NCBI GenBank assembly: GCA_009711785.1 | Contig: VENA01000038.1 | Location: 1 to 64,000, forward strand | Reading direction: 5' to 3' | Origin: Bacillota bacterium | GTDB lineage: Bacteria; Bacillota; Clostridia; Tissierellales; MES13 | DNA: 64,000 bases | Shown: positions 1 through 7,632 of the stretch, piece by piece | Layout: every line of letters starts with the position of its first letter | Position numbering within the stretch: the first letter of the stretch is position 1 | Notes under the pieces: generated by a model | Told to the model about the DNA's origin: nothing | What the model saw: the letters and a program-made list of their open reading frames with translations, nothing else | The model's database searches: none | Program-made: the position numbers and the translations under genes

Positions 1-124
1 GGGTTGTTGTCTAACTATTACTAGTTAGGTAAGAAATTTCAGGAGCCGGATACGGCAAACGTAAGTCCGGTTCTGTGAGAGCAAAGAAAATAGGATTAAT
101 TATCCTATTTTCTAGCTACTCGAT
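1..124 (+). mobile_element. 3' end of a group II intron (partial)
   Basis: The window opens inside the 3' end of a group II intron. Positions 43-76 fold as a domain V-type hairpin starting GAGCCGG and closing CCGGTTC. A second hairpin around 84-112 (AAAATAGGAT paired with ATCCTATTTT) fits domain VI. The terminal CTACTCGAT at 116-124 is the same boundary sequence seen at the end of the complete intron at 55626. Domain V differs clearly from that intron, so this is a different element. Any reverse transcriptase gene would lie upstream of the window. Confidence 0.75.
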
Positions 125-147
125 TTGTAAATTATAGTTTTATATTG

Positions 148-175
148 TTTACAAATTCAACTAAAACATTATAAT
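148..175 (+). promoter_or_regulatory. Predicted sigma-A promoter for the carboxypeptidase gene
   Basis: TTTACA at 148-153 and TATAAT at 170-175 are separated by 16 bases. The promoter lies just outside the intron end, so the downstream gene probably does not depend on intron transcription. Confidence 0.5.
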
Positions 176-227
176 TCTTTTCATTTAGGTAAGAATACTA
201 AAATATAGTTTCTTATGGAGGGATAAT

Positions 228-1367
228 ATGAAAAGAATTATAATTTTAGTATTAGTTATATCCTTATTATTTGGGAATGTAGCTTTTAGCAAGGACTTAG
301 AAGATGGTTTAAAGGGTATATTACTTAAGGATTTTGAAACAGAAGAAATATTATATAGCAGTAATATAAATACTGAAATGTCCATAGCAAGTATAACTAA
401 ACTTATGACTTATTTAGTTATTATGGATTCAATAATGGAAGGAAAAGTTAAAATAGATGATACAGTCACTATAAGTAAGAATGCTGCAAGTGAATGGGGA
501 AGTAGTTTTAATTTAAAATCTTTAGAAAAAGTTAAATTAAATACATTAATAAAATCTATTATGATAGCTTCTGCTAATGATTCCTGTGTAGCAGTGGCAG
601 AACATATATCAGAAAGTGAAGAAAAGTTTGTATCCCTTATGAATAAAAAAGCAAAGGAAATTGGGCTTAACAATACAAAGTATATAAACAGTAATGGACT
701 ACCAGAAAAAAATGGGCAAAATACTATGACTATTAATGATGTATTTAAACTAGCAAAACATGTAATAAAAAAATATCCAAGCACATTAAATATTACAAAG
801 ATTAAAGAATTAAAAGTTGATAATAGAAACTTTTCAAAAGAAAATACTAATCCTTTACTTAAAGAAATAAGTGGTGTTGATGGATTAAAGACAGGATATA
901 CAAATGATGCAGGTTATTGTTTAGTATCAACTATAAATATAAAAAAATCTAACATAAATGATAAGCCATTTAGGTTAATAGGTATAGTAATGGGGGCAAA
1001 ATCTAAAGATGTAAGAAAAAATAAGAGTATGGAATTATTAAATTATGGTATGAAAAATTTTCAAATGAAGAAAATAGTAGAAAAAAAAGATATAATAAAA
1101 ACAGTAGAAGTATTTGATAGTATTGAAAAATATGTAGATATTTATCCAAAGGACGATTTATGTTTATTTATTAAAAAAGGAACAGAGATAAAAAAAGAAA
1201 TTTTCATAAAAAAGGATATAAAAGCACCATTAAAAAAAGGAGATAAAGTTGGCAGACTAACTATTTTTTATAATAATAAAGCAAAAGTAGTTGATTTAAT
1301 AGTAAATAAAGATATTGAAAAAGTCAATTTTTTAATTAGATTTATTAGATATATTCAAAATAAATAA
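228..1367 (+). CDS. D-alanyl-D-alanine carboxypeptidase, S11 family (DacF/DacB-like)
   Basis: This is a 379-residue penicillin-binding protein that trims the terminal D-Ala from peptidoglycan stem peptides at the outer face of the membrane. An N-terminal signal sequence (about residues 1-21) precedes the catalytic domain. The three active-site motifs are intact: SITK (55-58, nucleophile Ser55), SAN (115-117) and KTG (221-223). The C-terminal 100 residues are Lys-rich and beta-rich, like the PBP5_C domain of the family. GGAGGG sits at a normal distance before the ATG. The gene appears monocistronic, with its own promoter upstream and the asnS T-box downstream. DacF-type sporulation forms and vegetative DacA-type forms cannot be told apart here. 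Confidence 0.88.
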   Translation: MKRIIILVLVISLLFGNVAFSKDLEDGLKGILLKDFETEEILYSSNINTEMSIASITKLMTYLVIMDSIMEGKVKIDDTVTISKNAASEWGSSFNLKSLEKVKLNTLIKSIMIASANDSCVAVAEHISESEEKFVSLMNKKAKEIGLNNTKYINSNGLPEKNGQNTMTINDVFKLAKHVIKKYPSTLNITKIKELKVDNRNFSKENTNPLLKEISGVDGLKTGYTNDAGYCLVSTINIKKSNINDKPFRLIGIVMGAKSKDVRKNKSMELLNYGMKNFQMKKIVEKKDIIKTVEVFDSIEKYVDIYPKDDLCLFIKKGTEIKKEIFIKKDIKAPLKKGDKVGRLTIFYNNKAKVVDLIVNKDIEKVNFLIRFIRYIQNK

Positions 1368-1373
1368 TTTCCT

Positions 1374-1402
1374 TTGACATTTATAATAATATATAATAAA
1401 AT
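1374..1402 (+). promoter_or_regulatory. Promoter of the asnS T-box transcript
   Basis: TTGACA at 1374-1379 and TAAAAT at 1397-1402 are separated by 17 bases, placing the transcript start near 1409, just ahead of the T-box. Confidence 0.6.
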
Positions 1403-1423
1403 ACAAACAATAAAACATATAAA

Positions 1424-1682
1424 AACAGTGAGGAGAAGAGTAAATATAGGATAGAGTTTAAGCGAATCGGTGAGGGTGGGAGTCCGATACTTAACTTATA
1501 TTGAAAAACATCTCTTAAGTTTCTAACCGAAATCCTTTGAAAGTAGGCTTAGACGGAACCGAACCGTTATAATTTGGACAGTATGAAAATGTACTGATAA
1601 AGTGGTCTTTTTGACAATAAGGGTGGTACCGCGAATAATAGTCTTCGTCCCTACTATGGGGATAGAAGACTTTTTTTAATAC
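1424..1682 (+). promoter_or_regulatory. T-box leader, Asn-specific, controlling asnS
   Basis: The T-box signature AGGGTGGTACCGCG occurs at 1619-1632, where the bulge binds the uncharged tRNA 3' end. Stem I can be drawn from AAGAG (1435-1439) paired with CTCTT (1512-1516) and AATATA paired with TATATT. This leaves a specifier loop in which AAC at 1507-1509, an Asn codon, occupies the specifier position. The leader ends in an intrinsic terminator. By the known mechanism, uncharged tRNA-Asn stabilises the antiterminator and turns on asnS. Confidence 0.93.
1640..1677 (+). terminator. T-box terminator
   Basis: AGTCTTC (1640-1646) pairs with GAAGACT (1665-1671), with inner pairing of TCCC with GGGGA, followed by a run of seven T. 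It competes with the T-box antiterminator. Confidence 0.9.
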
Positions 1683-1703
1683 AATTTAAGAAGGAGGATT
1701 AAT

Positions 1704-3092
1704 ATGATAAAAACAGTTATTAAAGACATCTATAGAAACAAAGCTGAATACAAAGATCAAGATGTTCTTATAAAAGGATGGGTAAGAACAGTTAGAGCTT
1801 CAAAAAAGTTTGGATTTATTGAACTTAATGATGGAACGTTTTTTAAGAATATCCAGGTAGTTATAGAAAAGAATTTAGATAATTTTGAAGAATTAACAAA
1901 GCTTAATGTAAGTACAGCTTTAAAGGTTGAAGGTAAATTAGTATTAACGCCTAATGCTAAACAACCATTTGAGATAAAAGCAACTAATGTGGAAATTAAA
2001 GGGGAATCAGATCCTGAATATCCACTTCAAAAGAAAAGACATAGCTTTGAATATTTAAGAAGCATAGCTCATTTAAGACCAAGAAGTAATACTTTTTCAG
2101 CTGTATTTAGAGTTAGGTCAATGATAAGTTATGCTATCCATAAATTTTTCCAAGAAAGAGATTTTGTATATGTCCATACACCAATAATAACAGGTAGCGA
2201 TTGTGAAGGTGCAGGAGATATGTTTAGAGTGACAACTCTTGATTTTGATGCAAAACGTGATGATGAAGGTGAAGTTGATTTTAAAGAAGATTTCTTTGGC
2301 AAGGAAACGAACCTAACAGTAAGTGGACAATTAGAGGCAGAATCCTATGCATTAGCATTTAGAAATGTATATACTTTTGGCCCAACATTTAGATCAGAAA
2401 GATCTAATACAGCAAGACATGCTGCTGAGTTTTGGATGATGGAGCCTGAAATAGCCTTTGCAGATTTAAAAGATGATATGGACCTTGCAGAGGATATGAT
2501 GAAATACATTATAAACTATGTAATGGAAAATGCTCCAGAGGAAATAGAATTCTTTAATAAGTTTATAGATAAAGGGTTAGTTGATAGACTAAAAAATGTA
2601 GCTAACTCAGACTTTGAAAGAATAACTTATACTAAAGCAATAGAAATTTTAAAGGATGCAGATAAGGATTTTGAATACCCTGTTGAGTGGGGTAACGATT
2701 TACAGACAGAACATGAAAGATATATAACAGAAGAAGTTTATAAAAAGCCAGTTTTTGTTACTGATTATCCAAAGGATATTAAAGCTTTCTATATGAGATT
2801 AAATGACGATAATAAAACAGTAGCAGCAATGGATTTATTAGTACCTGGAGTAGGTGAAATAATAGGAGGTAGTCAAAGGGAAGAAAGAATGGATATTCTT
2901 ATTGATAGAATGAAAGAATTTGACCTTGATGAAGAAGACTACTGGTGGTATTTAGAATTAAGAAAATATGGTGGAACTAAACATGCTGGATTTGGATTAG
3001 GATTTGAAAGAGCAGTTATGTATTTAACTGGAATGAAAAACATTAGAGATGTTATACCATTTCCTAGAACTTTAAAATCAGCTGAATTTTAA
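1704..3092 (+). CDS. asnS: Asparaginyl-tRNA synthetase
   Basis: This 462-residue class IIb aminoacyl-tRNA synthetase charges tRNA-Asn. An N-terminal OB-fold anticodon-binding domain (about residues 1-110) is followed by the class II catalytic core. Motif 2 is visible as [20 protein letters not shown] and motif 3 as [15 protein letters not shown] near the C-terminus. Length matches bacterial AsnRS. The His-Ala-Ala-Glu after motif 2 fits AsnRS rather than AspRS, and the AAC specifier of the upstream T-box independently supports the Asn assignment. GGAGG precedes the ATG. A GC-rich palindrome follows the stop. Confidence 0.97.
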   Translation: MIKTVIKDIYRNKAEYKDQDVLIKGWVRTVRASKKFGFIELNDGTFFKNIQVVIEKNLDNFEELTKLNVSTALKVEGKLVLTPNAKQPFEIKATNVEIKGESDPEYPLQKKRHSFEYLRSIAHLRPRSNTFSAVFRVRSMISYAIHKFFQERDFVYVHTPIITGSDCEGAGDMFRVTTLDFDAKRDDEGEVDFKEDFFGKETNLTVSGQLEAESYALAFRNVYTFGPTFRSERSNTARHAAEFWMMEPEIAFADLKDDMDLAEDMMKYIINYVMENAPEEIEFFNKFIDKGLVDRLKNVANSDFERITYTKAIEILKDADKDFEYPVEWGNDLQTEHERYITEEVYKKPVFVTDYPKDIKAFYMRLNDDNKTVAAMDLLVPGVGEIIGGSQREERMDILIDRMKEFDLDEEDYWWYLELRKYGGTKHAGFGLGFERAVMYLTGMKNIRDVIPFPRTLKSAEF

Positions 3093-3120
3093 TTAAACGG
3101 AGGCTTAAGCCTCCGTTTAA
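3093..3120. terminator. Hairpin after asnS
   Basis: A perfect 28-base palindrome with core CGGAGGCTTAAGCCTCCG immediately follows the asnS stop. The T tract after it is poor (TTTAATAAAT), so termination may be incomplete. Confidence 0.65.
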
Positions 3121-3266
3121 TAAATAAAAAGGATATAGAATAAAGGAAATAAATCACCTGTGATTAAATAAGATTTTTTTGTTAATAATAAAGTTTATAC
3201 TTTTAAATTACTTTTTAATGAATAGATGTAAAGATTAAATAGGAAATATATTAGAAATTCTTAAGT

Positions 3267-3295
3267 TTGACAAAATGAGTAAAATAGTGTATCAT
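3267..3295 (+). promoter_or_regulatory. Promoter of tRNA-Arg
   Basis: TTGACA at 3267-3272 and TATCAT at 3290-3295 are separated by 17 bases, placing the start about 12 bases before the tRNA. The downstream tadA gene may be co-transcribed. Confidence 0.65.
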
Positions 3296-3313
3296 ATATA
3301 AGCGTTAAATTAT

Positions 3314-3390
3314 GCATCCGTAGCTCAGTAGGATAGAGCAGTGCCCTCCTAAGGCATGTGCCGGGGGTTCGAATCCTCCCGGGTGCACCA
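3314..3390 (+). tRNA. tRNA-Arg (anticodon CCU)
   Basis: A complete cloverleaf with encoded CCA. The acceptor stem pairs GCATCCG with CGGGTGC (one G-U pair). The anticodon stem pairs GTGCC (3341-3345) with GGCAT (3353-3357) around the loop CTCCTAA, giving anticodon CCT, which reads AGG. The T arm contains GGTTCGAATCC. Confidence 0.96.
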
Positions 3391-3408
3391 TAAAAAGGTG
3401 AAATTAAT

Positions 3409-3861
3409 ATGGATGAATACTTTATGAAATTGGCCCTAAATGAAGCATTTAGGGCTTATGATATATTTGAGGTTCCCGTGGGAGCTATTATAGTAAAGGA
3501 TAATAAAATAATAGCGAGAGGCTATAACATGAAAGAAACTCTAAAGGACCCTACAGCCCATGCAGAAATAATAGCAATTAAAAGAGCAGCAAAAAAATTA
3601 GGTGGTTGGAGACTTATAGGATGTACTATGTATGTAACCATAGAGCCTTGTCCTATGTGTGCAGGAGCAATAATGAGTTCAAGGTTACAAAGGTTAGTCA
3701 TAGGAGCTAAAGATGTTAAAATGGGAGGTTGTGGCTCTGTAGTTAATATAACAGACAATCCTAACTTAAACCATAGAGTAGATACCAGTTGGGGTGTAAT
3801 GGAGAAACAGTCCTCATATATAATGAAAAAATTCTTTAAGAAACTAAGAGCTACTGATTAA
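3409..3861 (+). CDS. tadA: tRNA-specific adenosine deaminase
   Basis: This 150-residue enzyme deaminates the wobble adenosine of tRNA-Arg(ACG) to inosine. The zinc-dependent deaminase signature is complete: HAE at 51-53 (zinc ligand His51, proton shuttle Glu53) and PCPMC with Cys81 and Cys84. It starts 18 bases after a tRNA-Arg gene of a different isoacceptor and may be co-transcribed with it. Its 3' end overlaps the convergent hydrolase gene by 11 bases. This is the tRNA enzyme, not the pilus ATPase also called TadA. Confidence 0.93.
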   Translation: MDEYFMKLALNEAFRAYDIFEVPVGAIIVKDNKIIARGYNMKETLKDPTAHAEIIAIKRAAKKLGGWRLIGCTMYVTIEPCPMCAGAIMSSRLQRLVIGAKDVKMGGCGSVVNITDNPNLNHRVDTSWGVMEKQSSYIMKKFFKKLRATD

Positions 3862-3879
3862 TTTCAGTAGCCTTTTTTA
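3850..3879 (+). terminator. Terminator of tadA, embedded in the end of the convergent gene
   Basis: GCTACTGA (3850-3857) pairs with TCAGTAGC (3864-3871), followed by CTTTTTT. The hairpin lies inside the last codons of the minus-strand hydrolase gene. Confidence 0.8.
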
Positions 3880-4606
3880 TTTCATTAATAAAAAATTTAA
3901 AAATGTTTAACTGATTATTGTCCTTTATTGCCATCATTTCAGGGTGCCATTGTACTGCTAGTAAAAAGGGATAATTTTTATGTTCTATTGATTCTATAAA
4001 TCCATCATCAGACCAAGCAGTTTTTAATAAATTTTTTCCAAGATCTTTAATAGCTTGATGATGAAAGCTATTAACATATATTTTCTTACTTTTAAATATT
4101 TCATATAATTTAGTATTTTCGTTGATACATACCCTATGACAAGGGAGATATTTTGGAGCTTTTAAATAAGAGTGTTTAATGTTAGTTTTAAAGGATATAT
4201 CTTGATACAAAGATCCTTTAAAAAATACATTAATAAGCTGCAACCCCCTACAGATACCTAGTATAGGTTTTTTACTTTTGAGTATTTCCTTTAGTAAAAG
4301 AAACTCAAAATCATCTCTCTTTGGGATGATTTTACCTATACCATTATTAATATTTTCATCATATTTTAAAGGGTTTATATCTACCCCACCGGAGAAAATA
4401 AATCCATCTAACTTACTAACTAGTTCTCTTATATTTTTCTTATCAATTATAGGGATAGCTATAGGTATCCCTCCTGAGTTCTCTACACTGTTGTAATAAT
4501 CCATTGAAGACATTAATATATCTTGATCAGATAAACCTCTAATTTTACTTTTATACATTTCACTATTAGAAATAAAATAGGTTGTTATTCCTATGAGGGG
4601 TTTCAT
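3851..4606 (-). CDS. Class I glutamine amidotransferase-like hydrolase (peptidase C26, PuuD type)
   Basis: This 251-residue protein has the fold of gamma-glutamyl-gamma-aminobutyrate hydrolases. The nucleophile elbow is ILGICRGLQLIN with Cys119, and the His-Glu pair lies in QWHPEM (His221, Glu223), so the catalytic triad is complete. FSGGVDINP at about residues 71-79 is typical of the family. GGAGGT precedes the ATG. No polyamine-degradation genes are nearby, so the substrate (gamma-glutamyl-GABA or another gamma-glutamyl amide) is not established. The gene stands alone on the minus strand. Confidence 0.85.
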   Translation of the reverse strand: MKPLIGITTYFISNSEMYKSKIRGLSDQDILMSSMDYYNSVENSGGIPIAIPIIDKKNIRELVSKLDGFIFSGGVDINPLKYDENINNGIGKIIPKRDDFEFLLLKEILKSKKPILGICRGLQLINVFFKGSLYQDISFKTNIKHSYLKAPKYLPCHRVCINENTKLYEIFKSKKIYVNSFHHQAIKDLGKNLLKTAWSDDGFIESIEHKNYPFLLAVQWHPEMMAIKDNNQLNIFKFFINEIKKATEINQ

Positions 4607-4768
4607 TTTAATACCTCCAAGTTAGTTTATTATACTTTATAATATGGAGTAGTAACTATAAAGGGAATTAAATAAATTATTTTTATTAAAACTATTAATG
4701 AAATATTCTGAAAATTTAAACATATTCATATAATATAACATAATCTAGTATAAAGGGGGTTAGGATTT

Positions 4769-5029
4769 ATGAATAAGGGGGGAAATATAACTAAAGGAAT
4801 ATGGGTTTATGAAGTAGAGGATTTTGAAAAAGAAATATATACAGAACTAGATTATATTGATTTAGATGAAGAATATGTTTTTAATAAAAAGTGCGATAAA
4901 AGAAAACTTGAAGAGTTAAATAATAAACTCGCTACTGGGAGAGTAAATTTTATCAAGACTAAGAATATAAAACATGGGTATGATTACATTATTTTTGATG
5001 GAGAGGATTACTTTGCAGTGGATATTTAA
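4769..5029 (+). CDS. Small acidic protein of unknown function
   Basis: I do not recognise this 86-residue protein. It has no signal peptide or membrane segment. It is rich in Asp, Glu, Tyr and Lys, with an aromatic C-terminal stretch (GYDYIIFDGEDYFAVDI). AAAGGGGG precedes the ATG at a normal distance and a strong bidirectional terminator follows, so it looks like a genuine single-gene transcript. Confidence 0.65.
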   Translation: MNKGGNITKGIWVYEVEDFEKEIYTELDYIDLDEEYVFNKKCDKRKLEELNNKLATGRVNFIKTKNIKHGYDYIIFDGEDYFAVDI

Positions 5030-5044
5030 AAAACAAAGAAAAGC

Positions 5045-5082
5045 ATTATAAAAACTTCAGTTTAAACTGAAGTTTTTATAAT
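5045..5082. terminator. Bidirectional terminator
   Basis: A 38-base perfect palindrome centred on CTTCAGTTTAAACTGAAG with A and T tracts on its flanks. It can terminate both the small plus-strand gene and the minus-strand histidine kinase, whose stop codon lies within it. Confidence 0.88.
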
Positions 5083-6776
5083 GGAATATTTATTTTTATT
5101 TCAGTACCTTTATTTATTTCTGAATCAATACTAATGGATCCTTTTAATATATCAACACGTTCTTTTATACCTTCAAGACCAAAACCACCCTTTAATGATG
5201 GCTTTTTATTATTAAATTTTGATATATCAAAACCTTTACCGTCATCTAAGACTTTAAGTATTATTTTTCTATTTGATATTTTAAAATTAATATTTACACT
5301 TTTAGCATCTGCATGTTTATCTATATTAGATAAGGCTTCTTGTGTAATTCTAAATAATGCTGATGTCATATAATATTCTATAGATGAATCGTCACCAGTA
5401 ACATCAAATTGCACATCTAAATTAGTTCTATCAATAAATTTATTTAAATAGGTTTTTATAGATGAGATTAAACCATTTTCTAAATAAGATGGTTTAAGAT
5501 CATATATAATAGTTCTAGTTTCTTTTAAAGTCTCTCTTAGACTTTCTTCTAAATTATTCAATTCAATTTTATATTTATCATAATTTTCTTTTTCAAAGTA
5601 TTTTTTTATTAGTTCTAATCTAAGTAATGAGTTACTAGAGTATTGGGCGGGTCCGTCATGGATTTCCCTTGCGATTCTTTTTCTTTCATCTTCATTTGAT
5701 TTAAGAAGTTTTTTACTTAAAAATGATAAATGTTCATTTTGTTCTTTATATCGATTTAATAAATTTTGCATATCCTTATATAAAATATTATTATCAAGTA
5801 TTACTGCTGCCTGGGATGCTAATGAATTCATAATAGATTCATCATTATCATCATAGGAAATTATTTTTTTCAATGAACTAATACTTGAGTAATCAATTTT
5901 TTCATTGTAGGAAGTTTTCTTATTTATTAGTTGTATAACTCCTGTAACATTATTTTCATTATCCTTCATAGGTATAGAAAGCATGGATTTTGTTTTATAA
6001 CCAGTAAGCATATCAAATTTTTTATTATGTTTATAACTTAAGTTTTTATCTATGTTATAAACATCGTCTATTTTTAACGAGTTACCTGTTATTACAGTGT
6101 GACCAAAGATACTTTCCTTAGTAATAGGTGTTGTACTAGTTTCAAGATTAATATTCATACTATTATTTTTAGCTATTTCAAATTTTAAAAGTTTATCTTC
6201 ATAGTTTGAATTCTTTATTGAAGACCAGGCTTTTGTAAATTTATCTATAACTAAATATATAGTGCCTCCATCGGAATTGGTAAGTTTCATACTACTATTT
6301 ATTATCATATTTAGAAGTTTCATTGTGTCTCTTTCAGAAGAAAGAGATTTACCTATTTCATAAAATTCTTTGACTTCAGACTGAAGAAATAAAATTTTCT
6401 TTTTATTTATAATTTCTTGTTTAAGTTTATTAAAGAAAAATTCATATATATTAGTTTTGGCACTCACATTAATAAATTCAAAGAGATTTTTATACTCATG
6501 TATGTTACTAGGCTTCTTTGTATAAAAACTAATAACTATGTAATTAGATGAATCTATATTTTTAATACAATCTTCTATTTTATCCATATAAGGATACTCA
6601 ATAAATAAAATATTAAGGTTTTCATAACTGGGGTGATTGCTAGTTTGATTTTCTATATTTTTCATTAACTCGTCACAATCAGAATTGAAAGAAGAGTTAT
6701 TGTAATGGTTATTAATTAAATTAAAAAACTTGTTATAGGATTCTTTTGATTCAGATAAAACATATATTTTTTCCAT
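5076..6776 (-). CDS. Cytoplasmic GAF-domain sensor histidine kinase, NarL-partner (HisKA_3) type
   Basis: This 566-residue kinase has no membrane segment. Residues 1-120 alternate beta and alpha elements (MEKIYVLSE, LNILFIEYP, YIVISFYTKK) and look like a receiver-like fold without the full phosphoacceptor set; that is inference. A GAF domain spans about 145-330. The HisKA_3 dimerisation helix carries the phosphoacceptor His373 in AREIHDGPAQ. The C-terminal HATPase has DDGKGFD and GGFGLEGIKERV. This class phosphorylates LuxR/NarL-type regulators. No regulator gene is adjacent; the only NarL-type regulator in the window is at 23403-24050. The ligand of the GAF domain is unknown. Confidence 0.85.
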   Translation of the reverse strand: MEKIYVLSESKESYNKFFNLINNHYNNSSFNSDCDELMKNIENQTSNHPSYENLNILFIEYPYMDKIEDCIKNIDSSNYIVISFYTKKPSNIHEYKNLFEFINVSAKTNIYEFFFNKLKQEIINKKKILFLQSEVKEFYEIGKSLSSERDTMKLLNMIINSSMKLTNSDGGTIYLVIDKFTKAWSSIKNSNYEDKLLKFEIAKNNSMNINLETSTTPITKESIFGHTVITGNSLKIDDVYNIDKNLSYKHNKKFDMLTGYKTKSMLSIPMKDNENNVTGVIQLINKKTSYNEKIDYSSISSLKKIISYDDNDESIMNSLASQAAVILDNNILYKDMQNLLNRYKEQNEHLSFLSKKLLKSNEDERKRIAREIHDGPAQYSSNSLLRLELIKKYFEKENYDKYKIELNNLEESLRETLKETRTIIYDLKPSYLENGLISSIKTYLNKFIDRTNLDVQFDVTGDDSSIEYYMTSALFRITQEALSNIDKHADAKSVNINFKISNRKIILKVLDDGKGFDISKFNNKKPSLKGGFGLEGIKERVDILKGSISIDSEINKGTEIKINIPL

Positions 6777-6944
6777 TATATTAAATCACCTCTTAAATTA
6801 ACCTATAGTGTAAAGTATATCTTATATTTATACGTAATTCAATTTCTAAATTTAAGGCATGTACAAAAATTAGTACCGAAGAACTATTTACCAATATAAC
6901 AACATTGTGATTTAATAGAAGTAAGAAAAACTAAAGTTTAATAG

Positions 6945-7035
6945 ATATATCGATAACGGCAAACTTATTGAAAAATAAGGACGCAAAGCCATGGGTCTAA
7001 AGAATTTAATCTATGATAGCCAGGCTACCGAAATA
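6945..7035 (+). promoter_or_regulatory. Cyclic di-GMP-I (GEMM-I) riboswitch
   Basis: The conserved core is present in order: ACGGCAAAC, a GAAA-capped stem (CTTATT paired with AATAAG), GGACGCAAAGCCATGG, then a P2 arm with a receptor-like GGTCTAA and closing GCCAGGCTACCGAAA. It is followed by two hairpins, the second a terminator. It precedes the secreted protein gene at 7154. Whether c-di-GMP turns the gene on or off is not clear by eye. Confidence 0.92.
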
Positions 7036-7085
7036 ATTTTAAGGAAAAGACAATTCCATTGTCTTTTATTGAATTTAGATTAAGT

Positions 7086-7113
7086 AGCCATCCGTTTAAT
7101 TGGGTGGTTTTTT
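7086..7113 (+). terminator. Riboswitch expression-platform terminator
   Basis: CCATCC pairs with GGGTGG across an 8-base loop and is followed by TTTTTT. A second hairpin (AAAGACAATTCCATTGTCTTT) lies just upstream at about 7047-7067. Confidence 0.75.
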
Positions 7114-7153
7114 ATAACTAAAAGGGGTATTAAATAAAAGAGGAGGTATTATT

Positions 7154-7546
7154 ATGAAAAAACGTGTTTTATCATTAATGTTAGTTGCTATTTTATTATT
7201 TGCTAGTGTTCCTGCATTCGCTCAAGAGAATCCAGTTGTTTATAAAGAAACTATAACTGTAACTGAGGATGGGGGAAGATACGAAATAGGATTTATAAAT
7301 GTAGAATTTAAAAAGGGGACTTTAGACTCAACTAAAACATTTGAAGTTAAAGTATATTCAGAAAATGGAAAGGGATACATAGAATTTAGTCCAGATGCTG
7401 ATAACTTTAATAAAAAAGTACATATTAAAGTTAAAAAATATGAAGGATTAATTTATGATAAAGTCCTTAATAAAAATATAGAAATTGATGTTTCACCACA
7501 GCAAATTTTAGTTGACCACTTTTCTAGATACTGTTATTTTTTCTAA
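7154..7546 (+). CDS. Small secreted protein under c-di-GMP riboswitch control
   Basis: This 130-residue protein has a signal peptide ending at AFA (about residue 23), so the mature form is about 107 residues and exported. The mature part is beta-rich with the segment YIEFSPDADNFNKKVHIKV and the ending ILVDHFSRYCYFF. This resembles the ZU5-like domains found in some Firmicute surface proteins; that resemblance is from memory and only suggestive. There is no sortase motif, membrane anchor or cell-wall binding repeat. AGAGGAGG precedes the ATG. The riboswitch upstream and the terminator downstream make it a single-gene c-di-GMP-controlled unit, which suggests a role in adhesion, matrix or motility. 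Confidence 0.8.
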   Translation: MKKRVLSLMLVAILLFASVPAFAQENPVVYKETITVTEDGGRYEIGFINVEFKKGTLDSTKTFEVKVYSENGKGYIEFSPDADNFNKKVHIKVKKYEGLIYDKVLNKNIEIDVSPQQILVDHFSRYCYFF

Positions 7547-7559
7547 ATTAGTATTTTAG

Positions 7560-7587
7560 CCCTCTTTATATAAGAGGGTTTATTTTT
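7560..7587 (+). terminator. Terminator after the secreted protein gene
   Basis: CCCTCTT (7560-7566) pairs with AAGAGGG (7572-7578), followed by TTTATTTTT. It separates the riboswitch-controlled gene from the cyclase gene. Confidence 0.85.
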
Positions 7588-7632
7588 GTTATAATATATT
7601 TAAGCTCTTAAATAATTACAAGAGGTGGAATT

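Noticed and set aside
3151..3181. Hairpin AATCACCTGTGATT followed by a T run between asnS and tRNA-Arg
   Set aside because: The stem is only five base pairs with an A-rich gap before the T run. It may add to termination after asnS but is not convincing alone.
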